A stretch of 64,000 nt of DNA from Thiolapillus brandeum (GCF_000828615.1 NZ_AP012273.1:1550001-1614000); one strand, 5' to 3'; counted from the stretch's first letter, positions 28,040-38,500 are shown. The notes: generated by a model not told the origin, from the letters alone. Numbers and translations: made by a program.

Positions 28040-28200
28040 AGGGCAGCCTTCCTTTTTATTTTCAATTTGTTAGGTGCTTCAAACAGAGCACGTATCGGTG
28101 TTGCGGCTTTTGACAAGGGCTTGCCATTGCCTGCAAGCCGCGCCTTGATACGCGCCCTGTTTGAAGCACTGAGGGCGACATATTTGGTCGCCGGGTTTAA
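28040..28200 (+). repeat. Structured element A, partial (right half only)
   Basis: Right half of the element family found complete at 32900 and 34252. Stem 28074-28089 pairs with 28154-28169 (15 of 16 bases). The loop contains the family core (TTGACAAGGG ... CCATTGCC ... CGCCTTGAT), and the end reads GACATATTTGGT then CCGGGTTTAA. The matching left end and first hairpin are missing or unrecognisable. Confidence 0.7.
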
Positions 28201-28429
28201 TAACATTATTATTCTTTCCCAGAGGCAGATAAAGAGCATGATGTGATGCCATTTGGCGGCGCATCAATTCCTCTGGATGGCAGAAGGAGGCAATGGCAAT
28301 CACAGCGACACAGGTTGTGTCTGCGGTATTGTACTGATGCTGAATGGCGATACATCCGGAAAACCATGAACATTCCCAGCCAGATCAACAGTCGGTACAA
28401 TGGTGATACTAGGAATAACGAACCAAATA

Positions 28430-28990
28430 TCAGTGCATGTGCTGACTACTCTCTTCGGTAGTGTGTTTCTCTTGGCCATGACTCCGTTCTCCTTTTCCTG
28501 TCAATGTCGTGTATTCCGTTTTGCTCATATCTTTCAGCCTGGAAACGAAAGCCACCAGCTCCCAGATCTGTTGATCAGTATGAAAGCTTCCCCATGCAGG
28601 CATACCCGTCAGTTTCAGTCCGTTCTTGATTGTCCAGAACATGGCGGCAGGATCATGCGGCGCATGTGCTGACTGGGAAAATGCCGGTGGATTGGGGTAT
28701 AGCCCCTGGTTCAGCTCTGTGGGAGCCATACCCGGAGCAAGATGGCACTGTGCGCACATGGCGGCATAGTTGTTTGCGCCACGGGCGATCATTTCCGGAT
28801 TTTTCAGTTCCGGAACCTTGATGGTCTCGGATCTGACATGGATCGATCTTTCCCTTACTACTTCGAGCAGCTTGGTAGTTAAAGGCCAATGCTTTTCGGT
28901 GGCGGCAATATTGAATAGGCCTAGCCATATAAACAAGCCTCCACCCGCCAGCAGAATGATAATCATGGCCAGGATTGTCTTGATTTTCAT
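28430..28990 (-). CDS. Membrane-anchored c-type cytochrome
   Basis: 186 residues from ATG 28990. One N-terminal membrane anchor (MKIKTILAMIIILLAGGGLF) and a cytochrome c domain with CAQCH and the distal Met in LTGMPAWG. His-rich C-terminal tail. Nine bp after the upstream cytochrome gene, so co-transcribed. Confidence 0.9.
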   Translation of the reverse strand: MKIKTILAMIIILLAGGGLFIWLGLFNIAATEKHWPLTTKLLEVVRERSIHVRSETIKVPELKNPEMIARGANNYAAMCAQCHLAPGMAPTELNQGLYPNPPAFSQSAHAPHDPAAMFWTIKNGLKLTGMPAWGSFHTDQQIWELVAFVSRLKDMSKTEYTTLTGKGERSHGQEKHTTEESSQHMH

Positions 28991-28998
28991 GACGCCTC

Positions 28999-29823
28999 CT
29001 ATTTTCCGCACTGCATGTGCTTGGGTCCCTGGCAATCCAGTGCGCGTTGTCCCCAAAGGCTCTTGATGTAAGCCACCAGGTCGCGCGCATCCTCCTCAGT
29101 CACACCTTCCTTCTTCCAGGCTCTCATTTTTTCTGTGCGCGGTGAGCCATCCAGTATGGTCTTCACCAGGGCATCGTCAGTGTGGTGCCAGGCATGGGCT
29201 GAATCATCCAGGGCAGGGGCTGATATATAGTTCTTGTCTGTCAGTGCCTGCGTTGTGAATGTCTCACCCACGCCGTCCACGCCATGGCAACTTTGGCAGC
29301 GTTGGGTAAAAATCTTTTTTCCACGTTTTCCAGCTTCTGTCAGCGGCTTGTAGTCACTCGGCAGACGCTGCCAGTTTGCTCCGCCATCATTGGAAACAAT
29401 GATTCTTCCAAACTGGTTGAGTCCGGCAAGCTGCCCGGGGTTCGTGGCAGATCCTGACAAGTGTGTGAGCACCTGGGCTCCCAGCTTGTTGCTTATGGGT
29501 GTCCACATACGCTCTTCACCCTGGATGCGAAGCAATCCCTTTCCAGCCATGAAGGCGTAGATTGCACCATCTGGCGTGGAAGCCACGGTGGTGGCGGGCA
29601 GTCGGTAGGGGTAGGAAATCGTCCAGGTTTTTCCTTGGTCGCGGCTCACGTAGAGCCCTTTTTCCGTGGCAGCATGAATCGCCGCAGGCGCTCTGCCCTG
29701 TATGGCTACCCCCATTTTCTTGGGCAGTTCCTGAAGTGATAAGCCCTGAGCCAGAGCAACGGGCGCCAGCAAGATGAGGGAACATGCTGCCAGTGATGCG
29801 TGTACAGGTTTTCTTAACTTCAT
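28999..29823 (-). CDS. Fusion of BNR-repeat-like domain and cytochrome c
   Basis: 274 residues with signal peptide (cleavage near ALA-QGL). Residues about 40-160 hold two BNR/Asp-box-like motifs (LYVSRDQGKTWTISYP and IIVSNDGGANWQRLP), suggesting part of a beta-propeller. The C-terminal 110 residues are a cytochrome c domain with CQSCH and a distal Met candidate in RTEKMRAW. Ends in a Cys-containing tail. The partner or substrate is unknown. Confidence 0.85.
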   Translation of the reverse strand: MKLRKPVHASLAACSLILLAPVALAQGLSLQELPKKMGVAIQGRAPAAIHAATEKGLYVSRDQGKTWTISYPYRLPATTVASTPDGAIYAFMAGKGLLRIQGEERMWTPISNKLGAQVLTHLSGSATNPGQLAGLNQFGRIIVSNDGGANWQRLPSDYKPLTEAGKRGKKIFTQRCQSCHGVDGVGETFTTQALTDKNYISAPALDDSAHAWHHTDDALVKTILDGSPRTEKMRAWKKEGVTEEDARDLVAYIKSLWGQRALDCQGPKHMQCGK

Positions 29824-29917
29824 TGTGGACTCCGTGGGAATTTGTAATGGGAATAAATTTCTGTGACAGCAATTTCATCAGGTAGCCTCATGGCCTTGAG
29901 CTGCAGCAAGAAATTCA

Positions 29918-29933
29918 GGCAAGAAACGAACCA
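29918..29933 (-). promoter_or_regulatory. Candidate sigma-54 promoter before the cytochrome pair
   Basis: Read on the - strand: TGGTTCG-TTTC-TTGCC, with exact GG/GC spacing and an intact TTGC but two mismatches in the -24 element. The expected start would be about 84 bp before the ATG at 29823. Confidence 0.35.
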
Positions 29934-30117
29934 ACATATAAAAACCAGGTGAAAAATACTCGAATCTGAAGGATAGGGGCCTAGCAAGGTCTTGTTTTTT
30001 ACGAGTACACAGGAGGAGAACCCAGTGCTCATGAAATTAGCTGCCACTCACAATCTGAACGGAACATAGAAAAGTTCATCGATTCGTTACACCAATAGTG
30101 ATGAATTGAATTCCTTA

Positions 30118-30152
30118 TGACTGCAGAATGTCTCCGTAAGTTAATGCAGTCA
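30118..30152 (+). other. Inverted repeat upstream of the copper ATPase gene
   Basis: Perfect eight-base arms TGACTGCA / TGCAGTCA separated by 19 bases, 65 bp before the ATPase start. It could be an activator site or a transcript hairpin; the remaining 393-bp divergent gap (29824-30216) shows no gene. Confidence 0.45.
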
Positions 30153-30179
30153 ATGAATAAAGAGATGTTCTCCTGTTGT

Positions 30180-30195
30180 TGGCATGAACCATGCT
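30180..30195 (+). promoter_or_regulatory. Candidate sigma-54-like promoter of the copper ATPase gene
   Basis: TGGCATG-AACC-ATGCT keeps the GG/GC distance with two mismatches. The implied start (about 30206) would cut off the Shine-Dalgarno AAGGAAG (30199-30205), which argues against it. Confidence 0.25.
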
Positions 30196-30216
30196 TGAAA
30201 GGAAGCATAAACAGAT

Positions 30217-32646
30217 ATGTCAGAAATAGACGAGTACAGGAGGCAGCTCATGGGTGAGCCAGCAAGTAAAACCGAGCTTTTCGATCTTAGTGATCCTGTC
30301 TGCGGCATGCAGGTGTCGTCGGAAAGCAAGCATCACACCATTTATGGGGGGGTGGACTACTATTTCTGCAGCGAAGATTGTGAGCAGAAGTTTCTGGCTC
30401 ATCCCGGCAGTTATCTCCACGAAGAAACTGAGCATGCCTCTGAAGAGCACAGCCATCAGCATTCCGAGGGTAGTTGCCATCATGAACATCTGTCTGCGTC
30501 AGCACTGGAACAATCAACCCCTGTGGCTGAAGGCGTGATATACACCTGCCCCATGCACCCCGAGGTTATGCAGGATCATCCGGGCAGCTGCCCCAAGTGT
30601 GGGATGGCCCTGGAGCCACGTGGTGCCGTGGTGGAAGAAGACAACGCGGAACTGGATGATATGACCCGGCGTTTCAAGGTAAGCGCAGTGCTTTCCCTGC
30701 CGGTGTTCATATTGGCCATGATCGCGGACCTGGCTCCCCAGTGGCTGCCGGAGGCGCTTTCCATGCAATCGATTCAATGGATGGAATTCTTCATGGCAAC
30801 ACCGGTGGTGTTATGGGGTGGTTGGCCTTTCTTCGTCCGCGGCTGGCAGTCTGTCAGAACCTGGAATCTGAACATGTTCACCCTGATTGGTCTGGGTGTT
30901 GGTGTGGCCTGGGGTTACAGCGTGGTGGCATTGCTGTTTCCTTCAATCTTTCCTGCCAGCATGCGCCATCCCGATGGCACGGTGCCGGTTTATTTCGAGG
31001 CGGCTGCGGTGATCACAGCCTTGGTGCTGCTCGGCCAGGTGCTGGAGCTTCGGGCGCGCAGTAATACCAATGCAGCCATCAAGTTGCTGCTGGGCTTGGC
31101 ACCCAAGACGGCCAGGGTGATCCGCAACGATGGTAGCGAGGAAGATATTTCCCTGGAATCGGTCATGCCCGGCGATATGCTTCGGGTGCGTCCGGGGGAA
31201 AAGATACCTGTGGATGGAACAGTGACGGAAGGCAGCAGTTCCGTGGACGAATCCATGGTCACGGGTGAACCCATACCCATAGAGAAAGGGCCGGGTGATC
31301 TCGTGATCGGTGCCACCGTGAACGGGGTTGGCAGCTTGGTTATCAAGGCTGAGCGTGTGGGTGCCGACAGCCTGTTGTTCCAGATCGTGCAGATGGTAAG
31401 CGAGGCCCAGCGGTCGCGGGCGCCCATCCAGAAGCTTGCCGATATCGTGGCCGGCTACTTCGTGCCGGCAGTGGTGCTCGTGTCCGTATTGACGCTCATC
31501 ATCTGGGGATTCTGGGGGCCGGAACCGCGCCTTGCCCATGCGGTTATCAATGCCGTAGCGGTGCTGATCATTGCCTGTCCCTGCGCCCTGGGTCTGGCGA
31601 CACCCATGTCCATCATGGTAGGTACAGGCAAGGGAGCCACCCTGGGGGTTCTGATCAAGAACGCCGAAGCCCTGGAAGTGATGGAGAAGGTGGATACCCT
31701 GGTGGTGGACAAGACTGGCACCCTTACCGAGGGCAAGCCCAAGCTGGTGATGATAGAACTGTCGGGTGACCTTTCCGAACGCGAGGTGCTGCGCCTGGTG
31801 GCCAGCCTGGAGCGGGCCAGTGAACATCCCCTGGCGGAAGCCATCGTGGAAGGTGCCAGGGAAAAGGAAATCCGCCTGATTCCTGTGGATAGCTTCAAAT
31901 CACTTATTGGCCGGGGCGTGAAAGGCCAGGTGGAAGGCAAGTCGGTGGCGCTGGGGAACCACAAACTCCTCGATCATCTTTCCATCGATGCAGGAGAGTT
32001 TGCCGAACTGGCGGAAAACGGCCGCAAAGATGGGCAGACCGTGATGTATATGGTCATCGATGACAAGCTGGCCGGTATCCTTGGCGTGGCTGATCCCATC
32101 AAGTCATCAACGGCGGAAGCAGTATCACAGCTGCACAAGGAAGGTATCAGCGTCGTGATGCTCACTGGCGACAACCGGACCACGGCCCAGGCCGTCGCGG
32201 ATAAACTCGGTATCGACCGTGTGGAAGCCGAGGTATTGCCGGATCAGAAGGCTGAAACGGTTCGCAAGCTGCAATCGGAAGGACGCACCGTAGCCATGGC
32301 GGGAGATGGTATCAATGATGCACCGGCGTTGGCCCAGGCCCATGTGGGCATTGCCATGGGTACCGGTACCGACGTGGCCATGGAGAGCGCTGGCGTAACC
32401 CTGGTGAAAGGTGATCTGAGGGGTATTGTGCGGGCCCGCAAGTTGAGTCGTGCAACCATGCGCAATATCCGGCAGAACCTGTTTTTTGCCTTTATTTACA
32501 ATTCCCTGGGTGTGCCTATTGCAGCGGGCGTGCTCTATCCCTTTTTCGGATTGCTGCTGTCACCCATCATTGCCGCGGCGGCCATGAGCTTCAGCTCGGT
32601 ATCGGTGATAGCCAATGCACTGCGACTCAAACGTGTAAAAATTTAA
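30217..32646 (+). CDS. P1B-type copper-transporting ATPase with YHS domain
   Basis: 809 residues. Order: YHS domain (DPVCGMQV ... [10 protein letters not shown], about 27-65), a His-rich linker, a heavy-metal-binding CPMHPEV ... [10 protein letters not shown] module (about 109-132), then the P1B ATPase with CPC in [24 protein letters not shown] (phospho-Asp) and [11 protein letters not shown]. There is no CxxC HMA domain. CPC with the YHS/CPMHP modules is typical of Cu(I)-exporting CopA-like pumps; direct proof of metal is lacking. Confidence 0.93.
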   Translation: MSEIDEYRRQLMGEPASKTELFDLSDPVCGMQVSSESKHHTIYGGVDYYFCSEDCEQKFLAHPGSYLHEETEHASEEHSHQHSEGSCHHEHLSASALEQSTPVAEGVIYTCPMHPEVMQDHPGSCPKCGMALEPRGAVVEEDNAELDDMTRRFKVSAVLSLPVFILAMIADLAPQWLPEALSMQSIQWMEFFMATPVVLWGGWPFFVRGWQSVRTWNLNMFTLIGLGVGVAWGYSVVALLFPSIFPASMRHPDGTVPVYFEAAAVITALVLLGQVLELRARSNTNAAIKLLLGLAPKTARVIRNDGSEEDISLESVMPGDMLRVRPGEKIPVDGTVTEGSSSVDESMVTGEPIPIEKGPGDLVIGATVNGVGSLVIKAERVGADSLLFQIVQMVSEAQRSRAPIQKLADIVAGYFVPAVVLVSVLTLIIWGFWGPEPRLAHAVINAVAVLIIACPCALGLATPMSIMVGTGKGATLGVLIKNAEALEVMEKVDTLVVDKTGTLTEGKPKLVMIELSGDLSEREVLRLVASLERASEHPLAEAIVEGAREKEIRLIPVDSFKSLIGRGVKGQVEGKSVALGNHKLLDHLSIDAGEFAELAENGRKDGQTVMYMVIDDKLAGILGVADPIKSSTAEAVSQLHKEGISVVMLTGDNRTTAQAVADKLGIDRVEAEVLPDQKAETVRKLQSEGRTVAMAGDGINDAPALAQAHVGIAMGTGTDVAMESAGVTLVKGDLRGIVRARKLSRATMRNIRQNLFFAFIYNSLGVPIAAGVLYPFFGLLLSPIIAAAAMSFSSVSVIANALRLKRVKI

Positions 32647-32655
32647 GTGAGGTGA

Positions 32656-32886
32656 ATGATGATGTATGAAGGACACTGGTTTGGTTTTGGAGGGGGATTC
32701 ATGTGGATCATCTGGATACTGTTCATCGTGGCCGTGATCTGGGTCATCAGGGCGGCTACTTCCGATAACAACAGCCAGCCACCCGCGAGCCGGGACTCGG
32801 CTCTGGAGATACTCAAGACGCGTTATGCGCGTGGTGAGATCAACACGGAAGAATATGAACGTATGCGCCGTGAAATCGAAACCTGA
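32656..32886 (+). CDS. SHOCT-domain small membrane protein
   Basis: 76 residues. One membrane span (about 12-33, FMWIIWILFIVAVIWVI) and a C-terminal SHOCT motif ALEILKTRYARGEINTEEYERM. Nine bp after the copper ATPase gene with GAGGTG before the start, so co-transcribed. Commonly found next to copper ATPases; molecular role unknown. Confidence 0.85.
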   Translation: MMMYEGHWFGFGGGFMWIIWILFIVAVIWVIRAATSDNNSQPPASRDSALEILKTRYARGEINTEEYERMRREIET

Positions 32887-32899
32887 GAAAGAGATAATA

Positions 32900-33180
32900 T
32901 TAACCCGGCACTCTAATAAGCCATGTTCAGCCGCGCTGTGCGCGTTCACGGCAAGGCGCCGGAACGCCGCTGTAGCACTTCTACAGCCAGTTCCGGCAAC
33001 GCAGTCCGTGGGCGCGCACAGCACGGCCTGTCAATTTCTAATCAATCAGTTAGGAGCCTCAGGCATCTCCCCTCTCGGCGTTGCGCGCCTTGCCAAGGGA
33101 ATAGCCATTGCCTGCGGCGCGCGCCTTGACAGGGAAGATGCCTGAGGCTCTGAACATGACCTATTAGGGTGCCGGGTTAA
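32900..33180 (+). repeat. Structured element B (281 bp, complete)
   Basis: Flanked by 31-bp imperfect inverted ends (TTAACCCGGCAC ... GTGCCGGGTTAA) that pair with few mismatches. Hairpin 1: arms 32931-32951 / 33006-33026, enclosing nested stems GCCGGAAC/GTTCCGGC and GCTGTAG/CTACAGC. Hairpin 2: perfect 15-bp arms 33054-33068 / 33136-33150. No coding content. It lies 14 bp after the SHOCT gene and 4 bp before the next start codon. Confidence 0.85.
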
Positions 33181-33184
33181 TAAG

Positions 33185-33538
33185 ATGAATGCCAAGCTGA
33201 AATATGCTGTTCAGCATCCCTGGGAAATGGCGAGACATCTCCATTTGCCGACGTTGGTTTCTGCAACAGATGCCCAACAGGTTCGAAAAGCCCTGGATGA
33301 AATTCAGGGAATCGAGGATTCGGTTATTGATCTGACCAGGCGGCGCCTTTTGGTGCGATATGATGTCAGGCAACTGGACTACATGACGCTGCTGGGTGCG
33401 CTTGAAAATGCCGGCTATCCAGCATCGTCAAATCTCCTCGACCGCATTTGCGCCAAGCTCTACCAGTATGTTGACACCAATGCCCGGGAAAATGCCAAGG
33501 CGCCACCGCCCGCCTGTTGCAACAAACCACCCAGGTAG
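33185..33538 (+). CDS. HMA-like small protein without the metal cysteines
   Basis: 117 residues. The core SATDAQQVRKALDEIQGIEDSV ... RRLLVRYDVRQLDYMTLLGALENAGYP has an HMA-like beta-alpha-beta pattern with no CxxC. A short C-terminal tail has PPPACCNKPP. No signal peptide. The ATG lies 4 bp after structured element B, without a visible ribosome site, so its original expression signals may have been displaced. Confidence 0.65.
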   Translation: MNAKLKYAVQHPWEMARHLHLPTLVSATDAQQVRKALDEIQGIEDSVIDLTRRRLLVRYDVRQLDYMTLLGALENAGYPASSNLLDRICAKLYQYVDTNARENAKAPPPACCNKPPR

Positions 33539-33620
33539 CAGGGAAGGGCGGTCAGTGGCACGGGTCGTACGCGAACTGTCCCGTGATGCTACGGCTTGAA
33601 GACCCAGTCTATTGCAGCCA

Positions 33621-33637
33621 CCGGGGGTCGTCCCCGG
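33621..33637. terminator. GC-rich hairpin between convergent genes
   Basis: CCGGGG-GTCGT-CCCCGG between the ends of the HMA-like gene and the CDF gene. No T-run on either side, so a bidirectional terminator is only tentative. Confidence 0.35.
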
Positions 33638-33651
33638 GATTGATGTTGTCA

Positions 33652-34814
33652 TCACTCATCCCGGCAGGCATCCAGACTTTGCTCGAGCTCGATTGTGGTA
33701 TGGGAAAAATTGTATGCATCGAGCAGGGTTTTGACGGCTTGCTTGATTTCCGCCTGTACGCTGGCGTCAATCGATGTATCGAGCAACAGGTGTGCCGTCA
33801 ACATGTGGTGCTCTCCATCCAGGGACCAGATGTGCAAATGGTGTATATCAGCGATGTGATTCAACGCCAGCAATTTGTCCCTGATTTCCCCGGCGATATC
33901 CTTGTCCGGTGCCGCCTGCATGAACAGCTGGATGGTTTGAGAAAAGCGTTTGAGAACATTGATCAGAATAAACAGGGTAAACCCGATAGAGAGGATGGGG
34001 TCCAGGATTGGCCATTGGGCAAACAGCAACACAATACTGACGATCAGCACGGCCACCCAACCCAGTACATCTTCCAGCAGATGCCAGTTGAGCACCTTTT
34101 CATTCAGCGTCTTTCCGCCGCTGAGTTTGTAGGCGGCAATGCCATTGACGGTTACCCCGAGTATGGCCAGACTTGTCATGCCAACAGCGTCTGGCATTTG
34201 AGGTTCCACCAGCCTGGGTATGGCTTCGGTCAGCACCCATAGGCTACTATATTAACCCGACCACCAAATATGTTGGGTTCAGCTGTCGCGTGCTTGCCTA
34301 CGGCAAGGCATCAAAGCGCCGCTGTAGCATTTCTACAACAAGCTTTGATAACGCAGTCCGTAGGTAAGCACACGACAGCCTGTCTTTAAAAATAAATTTG
34401 GTAGGGGCATCAAGCCTGTCCCGTCTCTGCGTTGTGGCTCTTGCTAAGGGAATCACCCTTGGCGGCGAGCCACGCCTTGATACGCAACAGGCTTGATGCC
34501 CTGAACCCGACATATTTGGTGGCCGGGTTAATAATGACAAGGATGGCGCCATTGAGCAACGCACCCAGCAATGACAACCTTCGGTAGCCGTAAGTGAATC
34601 TGTGATCAGCGCTTTTCCTGCCTGATTTATCCAGAAGCCAGCCGAGGCCGATGGCAAGGGTGTCGCCCAGGTCGTGTACGGCATCTGCCATGATGGAGGT
34701 GCTGTTGGTCAGTACACCACCAACAAATTCGATGATGGTAAAAATGAAGTTCAGGAAAAATGCGAAGCCAATTCTTTCCCCGCTGTGATGGTGGTCATGA
34801 TGATGAGCTGACAT
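33652..34814 (-). pseudogene. CDF cation efflux gene (czcD-like) split by element C
   Basis: The N-terminal part (34814 down to about 34532) reads MSAHHHDHHHSGERIGFAFF ... TSIMADAVHDLGDTLAIG ... GALLNGAILVI, a His-rich CDF start with the HxxxD-type metal site. The C-terminal part (from about 34250 to 33652) resumes VLTEAIPRLVEPQ ... NWHLLEDVLGWVAV and a cytoplasmic domain (HHLHIWSLDGEHHMLTAH). The 280-bp structured element lies exactly at the break. Simple removal of it does not restore frame by my count, so a second lesion is possible. Presumably non-functional. Confidence 0.88.
34252..34531 (+). repeat. Structured element C (280 bp, complete)
   Basis: 31-bp ends pair with two mismatches (TTAACCCGACCACC ... 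GGTGGCCGGGTTAA). Hairpin 1: 34282-34303 / 34358-34379 (20 of 22 paired), with an inner AGC-rich stem around GTAGCATTTCTAC. Hairpin 2: perfect 15-bp arms 34405-34419 / 34487-34501. Inserted in a czcD-like gene. The long stems share little sequence with those of element B. Confidence 0.9.
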
Positions 34815-35448
34815 CGGAATCTTCCCCCGTGCTACTGCAACGACCCGGATCAGCAGCCAATTCCTGTTGGGCATCCAGGATGATGTGCCTGGCTCCGCGC
34901 AGGATTATAACCACGATGAGACTGCCGATGATCAGATCCGGCCAACGGCTGTCGAGCAGCCAGACGAGCAGCCCGCTAAGGATTATTCCCGTGTTGGCTA
35001 TCACGTCGTTCTTGGAAAAGACCCAGCTGGCGCGCATGTGGACTTCACCTTCACGGTGTTTCTGGATGAGCACCAGGCACCAGACATTGGCCGCCAGTGC
35101 GACGACGCCCATGCCCATCATCAGTGTCGATACGGGTTCACTGCCATAGATTGCGCGCCGGATTATGTCCACCAGGATCAACAGCGCGAGCAATCCCTGG
35201 GCCCAGCCGCTGAACAGGGCGGCGCGAGCCTTGTGCGCAAGGCTCTGACCCACGGCATAAAGCCCGATGCCATACACCGTGGCATCGGCCAGCATGTCCA
35301 GGGAATCGGCGATGAGTCCGGTGGATTGGGCATACCAGCCAATGCTCAGTTCGATGACGAACATCACGCCGTTGATGGCCAGTAGAGTCCACAGAACCCG
35401 GCTTTGTTCCTGGTCTTTTATTTCGATGTCACAACCACAATCACTCAT
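34795..35448 (-). CDS. CDF-family cation transporter, short form
   Basis: 217 residues with six membrane spans and CDF metal-site motifs ADSLDMLADA and SKNDVIANTGI. N-terminal MSDCGCDIE adds a Cys pair. It lacks the usual cytoplasmic C-terminal domain. It overlaps the start of the split CDF gene by 20 bp and follows czcA by 67 bp. Likely exports Zn/Co/Cd-type divalent cations with proton exchange. Confidence 0.85.
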   Translation of the reverse strand: MSDCGCDIEIKDQEQSRVLWTLLAINGVMFVIELSIGWYAQSTGLIADSLDMLADATVYGIGLYAVGQSLAHKARAALFSGWAQGLLALLILVDIIRRAIYGSEPVSTLMMGMGVVALAANVWCLVLIQKHREGEVHMRASWVFSKNDVIANTGIILSGLLVWLLDSRWPDLIIGSLIVVIILRGARHIILDAQQELAADPGRCSSTGEDSDVSSSS

Positions 35449-35514
35449 TTATGTATTCTCTCATGTAGGGCGGGTCGGGCCGGTTCCCAACAGCAGTTCA
35501 GGCCCGACCCGCGT

Positions 35515-38500
35515 TCAGCCTTGCTGGCTTCTGCGTGAGAAGAAGCCATAAAGACTGGGCAGCACATACAGCGTCAACAAGGTGCTCGATGCCAACCCGC
35601 CCACCACCACGGTGGCCAGTGGACGCTGCACTTCGGAACCCACTCCTGTTGCCAGCAGCATGGGAATCAGGCCCAGGGCCGCAATGGCCGCCGTCATGAG
35701 CACCGGTCGCAGGCGTGACAGGGCACCCCGGAATACCGCCTCCTGCACCCCTTCACCTGCCTCGATGTTCTGATTGATGGCATTGACCATCACCACACCG
35801 TTGAGTACCGCCACGCCGAACAGAGCGATAAAGCCGATGGAGCCGGGCACCGACAAATACTGCCCTGTCACATAGAGCGCCACGATACCGCCAATCAGCG
35901 CCAGGGGGACATTGATCATGATCAGCAATGCCTGGCCCACGGAATGAAAAGCGAAATACAGCAGCAGGAAGATCAGCCCCAAGGACAAGGGTACCACGAT
36001 CATCAGGCGTTTCTGGGCACGTTCCTGATTCTCGAACTGGCCGCCGAAAACGACGGAATAGCCTGCTGGCAGGTCCACCTCGCCGGCAATACGGTCACGC
36101 AGCTCTTTTACCAGGCTGCCCATGTCACGTCCCTCGACGTTGGACTGGATCACCACCCTTCGCTGCACATCATCCCGGCGGATCTGTGGCGGACCGGATT
36201 CGATGACCACGTCGGCCACATCGCCCAGGCGCACCCAGGCGCCCCCCGGCGCCTGCAGGACCAGTTTTCGTACCGTCTCCACGTCCTTGCGGTATTCATG
36301 TGCCATGCGAACGTAGATATCGTAGCGTTCGTTGCCACGGATGACCTGTCCCGCCTCGGTTCCGCCAATGCCATCAGAAACCAGATCCATCACCTGTGAG
36401 ACAGGGATGCCGTAGCGTGCCAGGATGTCCCGTTTGGGACGAACAGTCAGCTGCGCTTCGCCGGCAATCTGTTCCATTTCCACGTCACGGGTGCCCTGGA
36501 CCTTGCGCGCCAGTTGTTCGATGGCCTTGCCTTTTTGAGCCAATACATCGAGTTCCGGGCCGAACAGCTTGATGGCCAGCTGGGCTTTCACGCCGGAGAG
36601 CAGTTCATCCACCCGCGTGGCGATGGGCTGGGAAAAAGTAAACAGCAGGCCCGGATGTACCGAAAGTGCCTCCTGAAATTTTTTCTGTAACTCAAAACGA
36701 TTCTTTGCAGTGGTCCATTCCTCCACGGGCTTCAATCCGACATAGATCTCCACGTTGGAAACCGGTTCAGGATCGCCACCCAGTTCGGCACGGCCGACAC
36801 GGCTGGAGGCATAGGTCACTTCCGGGAACTTCATCAACCGTTTTTCCAGTTCTGCCGCCACTTTCAAAGAGGTATCCAGGCTGGCAGAGGGCGCCAGGGT
36901 AATGCGAATGTTGATAGTGCCTTCTTCCAGCTCGGGAACGAACTCTGTTCCCAGCCGGGGCAGCAGTGCCAGAGCACCGACGAGCAGTGACAAGGCCACT
37001 ACTACCACCAGCCAGCGCGCCCGGAGTGCAAAGCCCAAAGTGTTTTGGTACAGCCATTCCAGGGGGCGGAACAGCGGACTCTCACGGTGTTTCACGGCAC
37101 GACGGAAGCTGTAGGTGGCCAGGGCGGGTATCACCACCAGGGCTACTACCAGGGAGGTGATCATGGCCAGCACGATGGAGATGGCCATGGGCTGGAACAG
37201 CTTTCCTTCAACACCTTCCAGGGTGAACAGGGGGGCAAATACCACGATAATGATGATCACCGCGTAGAAGATCGGGCGGCCCACTTCGCGTGCCGCTTCC
37301 TGTATGCGCAGTGGAATGCCGAAGTGGTCATGGGATGCGTCGTAGGGATCGGGGTCATCGGGTGCAATATCGGACTGCACCTTGTCGTCGTGTTCCGGAT
37401 CGGGGTGGGAAAGGTGTTTGAAGATGTTCTCCATCATCACCACCGAGCCGTCCACCATCATGCCGATGGCGATGGCCAGACCACCCAGGGACATAAGGTT
37501 GGCAGACAACCCCCAATAGCTCATGGCCGTCAAAGCCAAGCCTACCGACAGGGGTACCGAAATCAGAACCAGCAGGGTGGCACGGATATTGAGCAGGAAC
37601 AGCAAGAGTACGATAACAATGAGTACGAAGGCCTCTATGAGCGCTTTGCTTACTGTTTCCACGGCCCGTTCAACCAAATCGGCCTGATCATAAAAGGACT
37701 CGATGGTGACCCCCTTGGGCAATGCCTGCTGGATGGCAGGCAAGCGCGCCTTGACCGCATCGATAGTGGATTTGGTGTTGGCTCCAAGACGCTTTAGCAC
37801 GATACCGGCTACCACTTCTCCCAGGGATTCCGGATTGCCGTTTGCATCACGGCGGGTCATGGTGACGGCACCCTGGCGAATTTCTCCACCGAAGGCCACC
37901 CTGGCCACATCGCGCACGCGTACGACCACACCGCCCTCGTCTTTGAGCGGGACATTACGGATATCCTGCAGGCCATCCACACCAGCCCGTACCCAGCCCA
38001 CGCCACGGATCACAAGCTGCTCTGAGCCCCGGTCCAGGTACCAGCCGCCGGCATTGCGGTTGTTGGTTTCGATAGCCTCGGCGATTTGATCGATGCTAAG
38101 ACCATAAGAAAGAAGTTTTTGTGGATCCACCTGCACCTGATACTGACGAACCTCGCCACCATAAGAGAGTACGTCGGTGATGCCATCCACAGGCAGAAGC
38201 AACAGTTTTACTACCCAGTCGTTGAGACTGCGCAGAGCAGTGGCATCGTATTTGGGATCTTCAGAACGCAGGATATACTGGTACACCTGACCCAGTCCGG
38301 AGGTATTGGGACCCATCTCGGGTGTGCCCACGCCTTCCGGGATTTCCTCGCGCGCCGCCTGCAGTCTTTCGAAGACCAACTGGCGGGCAAAATAGATATC
38401 TGTGCTTTCCTTGAAAACCACCGTGATCACGGAAAGCCCTGTTTTGGAGATGGAACGTACCTCTTCCACGTCGGGCAGGGCATACATGACTGCCTCGATG

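Noticed and set aside
32825-34367. Protein-like frames with shared words (KASKRRCS, APERRCST; NPATKYVGF)
   Set aside because: They are translations of the structured elements, whose stems, not codons, are conserved.
32900-34531. Integron attC sites
   Set aside because: Structure-conserved ends resemble the attC principle, but no RYYYAAC/GTTRRRY core pair, cassette array or integrase is visible.
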